Shown here: piece after piece, positions 52,207 through 62,225 of the stretch
Position numbering within the stretch: position 1 is the stretch's first letter
Layout of the letters: every line of letters starts with the position of its first letter
DNA from: Deinandra increscens subsp. villosa
Lineage: Eukaryota > Streptophyta > Magnoliopsida > Asterales > Asteraceae
Reading direction: 5' to 3'
DNA: 64,000 nucleotides
Assembly: GCA_039602395.1 (NCBI GenBank)
Contig: JBCNJP010000003.1
Location: 15,161,167 to 15,225,166, forward strand
Notes under the pieces: model-generated
The model's input: only the letters and a program-made list of their open reading frames with translations
What the model was told of the DNA's origin: nothing
The model's database searches: none
Made by a program: the position numbers and the translations under genes

Positions 52207-54613
52207 TAGGGGTGAGCATGGGTCGGTTTGGGTCGGTTTTGGACCTTAACCGTAACCATAACCGAAAATTCGGTTAACTGGATTTGCTTAACCGTCGGTT
52301 TCGGTTAATGTCGGTTATGGTTAATCGGTTTTCAACATCAAGACGGGTCGGTTTGGGTCGGTTAACCGTTACCTAATTTGGGCCTAAATTAACTGGGCCT
52401 GATTAAATTAGCCCAAAAACATCCAACTTGTTCAATAAAAAACAACAATCCATCCAAAAACATTCAAAAACAATAATCCATCCAAAACATTCAACTTGTT
52501 CAATAAAAACAACAATCCATCCAAAACATTCAATTTGTTCAATAAAAAACATTCATCCAAAACATAGAACACAACAATCTCACAAAAGTCATAACGTGGT
52601 TTAGCAAAAAAAAACATCAAGTACCAAAACATGATAGAAAATTCTGAAAATGAATAGTTTTTCTTGAGGCTTAATTCCAATCTTCATCTTCAAAGAAAAT
52701 GTCTTTACTTGTATTCTTCTCGGGTGCCAAATCTATAAAGAACAATATATAAATATATTAAAATGTGCATTAAACCATATAGTACCTTCTTAAATTTTTC
52801 TAAGTAATAGAATAATATAGTAACAAATGAGAATACTAGTACCTTCTTCCATCTTTTCTAAGTTCTCAATCATGTCTTCCAATTGTAGGTGAGAATCTTG
52901 TGAATCCATTGATGTAGACCGCAACCAATCTTGCAAGCAAATCAAAACTCGGCCGTTTTTGGCGTAAGAGAGCTTCTATATTTATCTATCACTCTACCCC
53001 CCATGCTAAAAGCAGATTCAGATGCAACCGATGAGATTGGCATCCCCAAAACGTGTCTAGCAACTTGAGATAGAACTGGAAATTTCACCGAATTAATTTT
53101 CCACCAACCTAGAACATCAAAAGAATTATCTCCTATGATCTTTGTCTCGCATCCGTCATTCAAGTAAACTTCAACTTCACTAGCATTTAACCCCGATCCA
53201 CGTTTCTTCGCCAAATACCTCATGTATCCTTCTTCTATATTAGTGACCCCATTAGTATTAACCACACTAGAAGAACTTGTACTTGTGCTTTCGGTTGGCT
53301 TGCCAAACTTCATCTTATAACTATCAAACAACTCTACTAATGTTGCTTTAACTTGGGCCGTTATCAAATCAACTTGCTTGGCTTTCTCACCATATATCAG
53401 TTCCAAACAGAAGGTAAGATAAAACATTTTGTCCCGAGGGTCTAAAATTAATGCCACATACAATAAAGGATTCATATTCGCCAAGTTGTCCCAGTACTTA
53501 TCAAATTTCTTTTTCATCGACACGGCCATTTTTTTCTTATTCTCATCAGGACTTAAGGTTATTTGTGCTATAGAAGTATGCATTTGGCAAAGCTCACCAA
53601 ATAAGAGATTGGCAGTCACATACTTAGTCCCCGAAACCCTTTTAGTCGCATCAAAAAATATTCTCAAATGCTCCACAAATAACCTATCAAATTCAAAACA
53701 ATAAATCTACAGCGTTCAAAAGCTTTCAATATTGAGTATTTAAAACCAGTGCTCATGACCATCCAAAAAAACGGTGCTCATGACCATTTTGAGAAACAGT
53801 GCTCATGACCATTTAATTTTTTTTTTCAATGTTGAGCATTTAAACATCTGTTGACCATTCAATTAGCATTATCTACAATATATATACGCATATTTAAACT
53901 TTTATTTGAAAAACCGTGCTCATGACCATTACCCATTTTGAAAAACAGTGCTCATGACCATTACACTTTTGTTTTTGTTAAACTTTCATTTGTGTATGTA
54001 TTATTTTATGTAACAGTTATATTTGTTTGATTGAATAAAAAATAAATCAAATCGTGTGTATTAGTTAATGTGAGTAGTACCTTGCATTTTCCCAATCTTT
54101 TGAATTGGGTGCTCCCAAATCTCTATCATTCCTTTTTCTTTTTCCATTTCTCGTACTTGCATCATCATCATCTTCAACTTCCGAATCAAAGTATGCTCTA
54201 TAATTAAAATTCACATTTCGAAGTCTATAGAGAAAAAAACATAAAGCATAAGGTTATTAGTACCAAATAAAAATAATAATTATAAATAATAATTCACTTA
54301 GATGTATACGGTATACCTAGCAAACGCTTTCTCAAACTTGAGTGCCGTTTTCAACATTAGGAATGTCGAATTCCACCGTGTTTCAACGTCAAGACACGGT
54401 TTCCTCTTGCAATCAATTTTTTCTTTCTCAACACTCTCTTTGAAAGATTGATATCGGGAAGGAGATGATCTTAAATACCTTATGGCATTTCTAATCTTTC
54501 TTATGGATTGGTCTTGTTCCTCCAAACCTTCTTTCACAACTAGGTTTATTATATGAGCATTACATCTCAAGTGTAAGTATTTGCAATCTAAAATTGCATT
54601 GGGACCCTTAAGC
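52207..54613 (-). mobile_element. hAT transposon with 3' terminal repeat, 5' side in gap
   Basis: The left terminus TAGGGGTGAGCATGGGTCGG is of the plant hAT type ((C/T)AGGGGTGAGCA). It is followed by subterminal CGGTTAACCG-like motifs up to about 52360. The transposase is on the minus strand and converges on this end, as expected. The eight bases before it (CAGTGAAG, 52199-52206) would be the target duplication. The other terminus was not found and may be in the 54614-55113 gap. Confidence 0.8.
52671..54613 (-). pseudogene. hAT transposase (RICESLEEPER-like), partial, one frameshift
   Basis: Minus strand from the gap: HLRCNAHIINLVVKEGLEEQ and KPCLDVETRWNSTFLMLKTA (54298-54613), an acidic exon with SDWEN-like residues (about 54080-54200), then FVEHLRIFFDATKRVSGTKY at ~53690. 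The DUF4413-type region (NPLLYVALILDPRDKMFYL) and the C-terminal dimerisation domain (LGWWKINSVKFPVLSQVARH, ASESAFSMGGRV) follow. A one-base shift near 52945 separates LTPKTAE from the expected continuation, which runs to a donor at ~52843. A last exon, LAPEKNTSKDIFFEDEDWN, ends at 52671. The N-terminal BED finger is unseen. Confidence 0.85.
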
Positions 54614-55113
54614 NNNNNNNNNNNNNNNNNNNNNNNNNNNNNNNNNNNNNNNNNNNNNNNNNNNNNNNNNNNNNNNNNNNNNNNNNNNNNNNNNNNNNNN
54701 NNNNNNNNNNNNNNNNNNNNNNNNNNNNNNNNNNNNNNNNNNNNNNNNNNNNNNNNNNNNNNNNNNNNNNNNNNNNNNNNNNNNNNNNNNNNNNNNNNNN
54801 NNNNNNNNNNNNNNNNNNNNNNNNNNNNNNNNNNNNNNNNNNNNNNNNNNNNNNNNNNNNNNNNNNNNNNNNNNNNNNNNNNNNNNNNNNNNNNNNNNNN
54901 NNNNNNNNNNNNNNNNNNNNNNNNNNNNNNNNNNNNNNNNNNNNNNNNNNNNNNNNNNNNNNNNNNNNNNNNNNNNNNNNNNNNNNNNNNNNNNNNNNNN
55001 NNNNNNNNNNNNNNNNNNNNNNNNNNNNNNNNNNNNNNNNNNNNNNNNNNNNNNNNNNNNNNNNNNNNNNNNNNNNNNNNNNNNNNNNNNNNNNNNNNNN
55101 NNNNNNNNNNNNN
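54614..55113. other. 500-N assembly gap
   Basis: Exactly 500 undetermined bases. It hides the N-terminal part and 5' end of the hAT element. Confidence 0.99.
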
Positions 55114-57984
55114 ACCCGTTTGACCCACTGGGAGGTTCCTTGTGGCAACTATCAAGGTTACCTTCCAAGATTTACCCATCGCTTATGGTTTACAACTAGA
55201 ACATAATGCAAGCAATATATAACATCAAAGCATTTGCACATATACCCATAGTTAGTTTCACGCTTCCGCTATGAGTCTAGCTTTGCACATTATTATACAC
55301 TAAGTTTTTGACATAGTTCATACAAATCTCACCCTACTTGTCATTGGTTCAACTAATTATTTAGTTGCTATCCAAAATATCTTTGTACTATTATTTGACC
55401 CGTTAAGACGGGTCCTTGCCCTTGGTTTACCCCAAATGCCTCACTTGACCACAATTAAGCCTTGGAATCTTTGGTTCTTTAACCATTTAAGATTTCCATT
55501 CTTTTGTTACTTGGCATGAGCTCTACAAGCCCATTTTAGCCATTGAATGTTTCATACGTTATTCGATTCATCCGAATCTTTTCTATGGTCAAGTTTATCA
55601 TTGGAGAACCTATTGGCTTTGAGCTTCACGGTTCCTGGAACCATTCGTCGCCCATTATACATTTCATAGTTTATTCTTCCAAATAGTAAAAACACATTTA
55701 CTTATCTATATCATGTAACATAATTAATGTTACACATGCATTTGGTTCCTACAACCATTATCAATCAATTACCCATTTGGCCATTTTTATGGTCCCTATG
55801 AATCAATTAGTAAGTTCTATTCTTTGACTCATTATAATGAAATCTTTAGAATCATTCGACCCATTTAACCCATTAGCATGAATCCTATGATTCATTTACC
55901 GCTAATATCATGTATTTGTGTAACCATGGTTCCTATGAACCATTTGGTTAAGCATTGTTCTTTGACTCATTACATGCTTAGAGCTTAGCTCTATTTGTTT
56001 GACTTTCTAATTACACAATTAAGTAACTTGCCTTATAGGCCAAGTCTAACACTCTTCTAAGCATCATGCATTTTATATCATTGTAGCCAATATGAGTTAT
56101 TTTGTTCTATATGTAACAAAACATAAATGTTACCTCGAGAGCTTTAACCATTACTACCCGGCTTCCGTCTGCTCCTTCCACTTTGTTACCTACTAAGGTT
56201 ATCACCCATGTTAGGTTTATATCACAAACTATCAATATACAAGCAATTCAACTTGTTCACTCTTACTAGCTTTTTAAAACATGAATTCGTGTGCAACATT
56301 TTCAGCAGTGCTGCAGTGACAGTCCATTTTGACCATGTTATAAGTCTTTCCAGCATTCCATGTTCAAACATGAAACGTAGTAGACTGAATTACCTTTCCA
56401 GGCATATAAGGCACACCTTCTAATGATGTTTCTATGATTTTATACAATTTTTATAAATACAGAACAGCAACTATATTTATTTCCAAACAGCATGCTGAGT
56501 AATCTGCATAGCTACGGAAATCATCATTTTTGACCCACTTAATGACCGAATCAGCCTCTGATTTATAAAAGTGAGCTGAAGTCGGTTCAAAGAGCTTTCC
56601 AACCATATAAGCCACATCCTCTAACGATTTTTCTGTGATTTTATACAATTTTTATAAAAACAGGACAGCAGCTTAATTTTAACCAAACAGCATGCTGGAA
56701 AATTGAGTGACCATATTAACGGGTCATTTTGACCCATTATACATCAGATTCAGCTTCTAGTGTTCAAACACGAAACATAGTATTCACAACAAGCTTTTCG
56801 ACCGTATATCATCCATCCCAAACGGACATACGAGTGATCTTATACAACCCTTACAAAACAGCCCCACAACAAGATTTTTATCATTTTTATGGTTGCTTAC
56901 AAGTCCATTTAACACATATTATAAGCATGGATTTCACATTCGATGCACATTGCTATTTCATGATTATAGTAATGTAACATTCCTACATTTATTCATTAAT
57001 CCACATGATCAATCTCATTTAGGCATTTCCTCGAACACCTTGTGGGCATAATATTGTAGGTTCATGAAATTCATTCTTTTAAACATTTCAACCTACCATT
57101 TAGCATCAAGTAGGTGGAATCCCTTCCAACCCATCATCAATTCATCATTTAGCACCAGATTCATACAAAAATTTAAGCATACCAAGCAATTTTACCAATT
57201 TCATATATGGTCACTTGTCATGAAAGTTCAAGAACATGTAATTGGTATCTACAACACAAATTGCTAACCAAAGTAGAATCTTATGCAACATAAGAGATCA
57301 CTAACACCAAATGATTCATATAACATCAATAATTTGCAGATTTTGAGGGTCAATTTTCGAGAACTAACATGCAAGGAGTTGGGGTTTTTACTTACTTGAC
57401 TAAACAATGATGATGAGGGGTGATTAACTACTCCAAAACCCAAATTGCATGCCAATTTCGCAGCCTAAACCTATGGGATTGCAGAATTTGAGCAAGATGG
57501 AGAAGAGGGAGGAGGGAGCTCGAGCAGGAGGTTGCATACGACCTCCTCCCCCTCATTTTCCCTTTTGTTTTGCAATTTCTACATATATACAGTTTTGGTC
57601 CCTCAAGGTTTGTTTTCTTGTTTTATTTACAACTTAACTCAAAGTTACCCATTTTAACCTCATCTTAACCATGACACAAACTTTATTAACACAAGGGGGG
57701 GGGGGTCAATTTATCTATCACAGATTTTTACTTAACTAGGCGTTAACGGGAGATTTACTTTAATAAAAATTTGGGATGTTACATAATTCTGGTTCCTCCA
57801 TTTTAGTTCTTTGTTTTTATTTCAACCAACTTGAATTTACCCATTAAACCCCATAGTTTCCCCCAAATTAAATTCTATTAACATAAAGGGGGGGGGGGGG
57901 GGAGCGAGGTCATTTTTAGCTACGTAAATGAATTTGACTAGACGTTGATGGGAATATTAGTCATTAAAAATTTGGGATGTTACA
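55114..57984 (-). mobile_element. Long LTR-like sequence, minus strand (probably Ty3-gypsy)
   Basis: Read on the minus strand it begins TGTAACATCCCAAATTTTTA at 57984, a start common to long plant gypsy LTRs; a second such start lies at 57783. The rest has no coding domain. 55560-55950 carries repeated hairpin-like GGTTCCTATGAACCAT motifs. 56390-56880 holds three divergent units around GATTTTATACAATTTTTATA. 57430-57560 is a GC-richer block with CTCCTCCC. The left end is lost in the gap. Confidence 0.55.
57584..57984 (-). repeat. ~200-bp tandem duplication with long G runs at an LTR start
   Basis: Two units end with AAAAATTTGGGATGTTACAT at 57784 and 57985. Each contains TTATTAACA or TATTAACATAAA followed by a G homopolymer (11 G at 57695-57705, 15 G at 57888-57902). 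Confidence 0.75.
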
Positions 57985-58101
57985 TGAGCTACCTGCTGAA
58001 TTTTGGATTTATAGGTCAAGAATCAAAATTGAAGCTAGTTTCTTTCAGTTTTTTTTAATTGTTTTCCAGTCTTTCGCGTCTGATTTTCTCCCGCTCTGAC
58101 T

Positions 58102-58242
58102 GCGGGGGAGTATTGGAATATGTTATTAATTAGGGCTTATTACTATAGCCCACGAGCACAGTTAGGTTCTAGGGTTCCTTCTGAACTCTATATTTTGTAA
58201 CCTAATTATCAATAATATTCATCCAGTTATTTCAATATTCTA
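58102..58242 (+). repeat. Copia polypurine tract and LTR remnant, plus strand
   Basis: GCGGGGGAG is followed by TATTGGAATATGTTATTAAT, a copia LTR start. It runs to TTTCAATATTCTA at 58242, giving short inverted ends. The pol gene of this element is missing upstream. Confidence 0.6.
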
Positions 58243-58339
58243 TTATCTTTTAGAAACATCATCACGCTCGTTGGATTAAGGAATAAATTCATGACAAAAA
58301 AATCATATAAGAAGTAATAGGGTTTCTTAGCTTACACAC

Positions 58340-59395
58340 AACAATGGCAACTTTTATAAGAACTCATCTTGATTTTGGTCGTTTATCCTCAATCTTTGAA
58401 TTACTATAGCCGGAGCAAAGTCGATGTTGGTGTTTCCTAGTGTACTTGGAGGTGAAGCTAGATATCCCAAGATTAGAGAAATTGATATTGAAAAGTATGA
58501 AGAAGATTGAGAGAACCTGATGTATTTTTATTAGTCTAACCACCAATGTTAATTGATAAACTTCTTTATATAGTGATTATAACAAACTAAACAGAAAGTT
58601 AAATAATTTGTCCTCTAACAACGAAGAATTACATATTACACCCTTGAACTTCAAACATTACCCCCCCCCCCACCACACACACAATACCGAGTTGTCTTCA
58701 AGCTCCTCAACACCCAAAAAATACCTCATCGTAGCAAATTTTGTTCTTGACAATGCTTGGTCGGCACATTAGCTCTTTGTAAACTTCCACTATATAGTTA
58801 ACACAAATTTGACCTTTCTCAATGCATGCTTATGAAATGATACCTCAAATGAATATGTTCAAATCTTCCATGAAAAAACTGAGTTTTTCATCAACAATAT
58901 TATTAATATGTTATCCACATAAATTGCCACAACCTATTGCTCTTTTCCAGTCATTTCAACAAATAAACCATGTAACCATAAGCTTTGACATATTGTTGAG
59001 GTAGCATTCTTGAACTCAGACTCACAACTTGAAAAATGCAACTGTTTGTTGCTTCTATGATTGCCAAGACACTATTGAGTTATTATAATAAAACAACATG
59101 ACCAGATGTACTCTTCCCATCTTCGTAATTTGTCAACTGGTTTCTATCACTATAGCCTATCAATCATCCTCCTTCAACTGATTTATAAATAAGACCATAA
59201 TGGATTGTACCTCTGATATATATCTCATAAGATGCTTCACAGCCTTCAAAAGAGATTCCTTTGGAGCTTGCATGAACCTACTCACATAGCTAACTACAAA
59301 ATAAATGTCTGGCCTGGTTTATGTTAAGTACCTCAAAGAACCAACTAGCTTTTTGTAACTTGTTTCATCCACGTCCACACAATCCTTTTCCTTAT
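58340..59395 (-). pseudogene. pol: Copia element fragment: RNase H, polypurine tract and 3' LTR
   Basis: On the minus strand from 59395: YKKLVGSLRYLT, a TRPDI-type motif, YVSRFMQAPKE and LLKAVKHLMRYI (RT/RNase H connection), then broken frames with SCESEF and ADQALSRTK-type residues typical of the copia RNase H end. A G-rich tract (58661-58671 on the plus strand is C11) precedes an LTR start TGTTTGAAG at 58657, with a TATATAAAGAAG promoter-like element near 58570. The upstream part of pol is cut off at 59396 by another LTR. Confidence 0.75.
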
Positions 59396-62225
59396 TGTAA
59401 CAACCCAAAATCGTTTTGATTTAAATATAATTTATGTTAAGATAGGTGGAGTTATTGGGTGAGGTATGTTCTAAATGATGACCCAATATAAAATAGTGGA
59501 TATATAATTTGTTATAAAATTTATATGTAACTAATAGATAAAGCATGAAATGGTGGGGTTATGTAAAAATAAAGTATGTTGTTTAATTTGACAAAAGGGC
59601 TAAAGTGAAGGGGGTAGTATGTAAATATTATATTAAAACACAAAAATCTAGTTGGTGTGTGTGGTGTATATAAAAATGTAGCAATTCTAGTGACACCTTT
59701 TTATGCATAAGCTTTTAAGTTTATAAAACCTGATTAACTACGACTACTATTTCACCACATAACACGTGCAAGTGCACCCATCGTGGAGCAGTATAGTAGT
59801 GGTAAGTTGACAGGGGGTCGTTCAAGGACATAAGAAAAAGGAGGGCTTTTGATATTTAATATTTATTAACAACCAACCAGATTTAAATATATAAGTGGTA
59901 GTTTAGGGGTTAATTAAACTAAGAAAACAGAAAAAGAAAATCAAATAAATAAAATGGGTTGTAAGTTGTAATCAATCCGAGGTTAATATCACTCGGAAGA
60001 ACTTAGTAGTGGTTGGTTTGGTAGAACAGATTTAGACGCTTGCCTTAAGATTGTTACTTGTCAGGTGAGGAGGGTCGCTTTTCAGCCTGGAACCCTATCT
60101 CACGTTCTTTCCCTCTCCCCGTAAGGATATTGAGAGAACCACTCTGGAAGTAACAAACAAAGTGAGCGTGAATGCAATATAGATATAAGGTCCGATGGGT
60201 CGTCGGCGCCGTTATACTCGAATACGTTGTCGTGAACCAGCTGGGGAACAACTCACACATCAGATTAATTTATTATGGAAAACATCTTTAAAAGGGACTA
60301 AGGTCCATTTCCTCCATGCACCGCTTTCGCGAAAACATGGGCAGTCGTAACCAGAGTCAAGTTCACTATCCCGTATCTCACTGACTTCCGTGAAGTAACA
60401 AAATACTACTAACCCCAATCCCAACCAATAACTTTAGGACGTAGTTAGCGTGAAAGTCGTGTTAGTTTACATAGACATAAAACTCATGAACGTATTACTT
60501 TGCATGGGGTGTGAGTCACCATATAGGATCATGCATCGTCCCCCAATCGGGTGTCACAGGTCCGACAGATGAGCTTTTGTCTCCTCAAATGGTCTATAAT
60601 ACGCAAGGCACGTTTGTTCAAAAAGGTTAATAATAAACTTTCAATTTAAAAGAGTTTTCATAAAGTCATTCGTACTCAACTTAAGGTGAGCACATAAACT
60701 CATTTTACCGACCTACTAAAGGCTTGTTTACTCCCAAGTGAGTGTAAGAGTTTAGCCAATAATGGCCATATAACAGAAAGTGAGTAGCTTATAGACAAAA
60801 TTTAAACAAAATATAATTACGTTATATTTCTTACAAACTTGATTAACAAAACACTTAAAACGCCAAGTGGCTCAAGAGAAAAACAAAAAGTACTCTTAAA
60901 GCAGGGTAACCGGGTCACGGGTCGTGTCAGGTCAGTAGCACGGGCCGTGTCTGTCAGGTAACAGGGGCATGGGCTATGTCAGGTCAGCGGCACGGGTCGT
61001 GTCTGTCAGGGGGAGCGTCTGGCATGCAAAAGTTAACTTCTATAAGATTGGGCTGGGCACGGGTCGTGCCTTAAGTGGGACACGGGTCGTGCCTCAAGTG
61101 GGACACGGGTCGTGCCTAGTTAGAAATATGTCATTTTGACCTTAAAATATTATTCCTCTCGTTGAGATACTCAAAAATCACTATTATGCGGTCTAGCCCT
61201 AGATATGCTTTCCGCAAAGTTTTATGCGGTCTGTGACCACACCTTTGTCTTCTAGCAGTTGTATTCCGAGATGTGGTTGAGTTTTAGGGTTACTACTTTG
61301 TCTTGACTCAAGAGAGATACATATGAGGGCATTTTATCCATTCTGCAGAGGCGAAGCCCCGGTCTTGGCTCAAAATCACAAAGTCTTTGGTTTTTCTTCA
61401 TTTTTCAACATAAATGACTTCTTTTGTGATTTTTCACCTGGATTACACTGAAAAAATAAAAAGAAAACAATTTCATATTGTATTGTTAATAGTGTGTCAG
61501 TTTTACCCCGAAACGTGAGGAATATTTAATGTATAAATATGTATAATTTGGCGCATATCAAACATCCCCACACTTGAACCTTTGTTTGTCCTCAAGCGAA
61601 ACTCTATAATAAGGCCTGACACATCCCATAAATTTATTGATCCGTTCAATCAGGATTTTGTAAACTAAAGGGTTCAAGTACCCAAAACTTGGTGTTTAGA
61701 TCAAATTCTTAGCATGCAAGTATCCATGATCTCACATAAACATACTATAACACATTAGGCATGAAATCACAACCCTAAAGCATCCAATTGGGTCATAAAT
61801 TTCGGACCCTGAACATGCTTCAAGATGTGGTTTACTTACATAATGACCTCCAAGAGTTTAGCCATGCTTAAGTCCTTAACCCTCTCAATTTCTTTTCTCA
61901 ACCCTCAAAACCGCGGTATCTTGATCTCTGGATTGCAACAATTTTGAACTAGGGCTTGTGATGGGGAAGAAAACAACGCATGATGCTTCTTCTGCATCTC
62001 CATCGTTTTTTTTCTTTTGTTCAATTTAGTTTCACTAAATTACTCCCTAAGTCCCTCTAGTTCTAAGTTTAGGTTATTTAAAACCAAGACACCATTTTAA
62101 CAATTCAAGTCCTCAAGCTTTCATATTTAATATAGTTGGCACGTAATTTTAGTGTACCATAATTCGGATTCACGCTTAACGTGAATCTAACGGGATTTTA
62201 ACTATATAAGAATCAGGATGTTACA
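59396..62225 (-). mobile_element. 2.8-kb solo-LTR-like element (Ty3-gypsy type)
   Basis: It begins TGTAACAACCCAAAATCG (59396) and ends CAGGATGTTACA (62225), giving TG...CA ends inside the inverted TGTAACA/TGTTACA. 60900-61110 contains about eight GCACGGGTCGTGCC-type motifs, and 59640-61110 is an inverted relative of 16440-17600. CCCCACACTTGAACCTTTG with TTGTCCTCAAGC at 61565 is a motif common in long plant LTRs. The flanks CTTAT and TATTC do not match, so a target duplication is not seen. There is no internal coding region. Orientation follows the homology with 16440-17600. Confidence 0.6.

Noticed and set aside
54298..55179. Frames on both strands across 54614-55113
   Set aside because: Openness is due to the N run. 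Only the hAT-like sequence left of the gap is supported; MGKSWKVTL at the right edge does not look like a hAT N-terminus.
59396..62225. Interpretation as a DNA transposon with TGTAACA inverted ends
   Set aside because: The TG...CA boundaries, length, TGTAACA start shared with the LTR start at 57984 and homology to an LTR-like block with a TATA box favour an LTR, though no target duplication was found.
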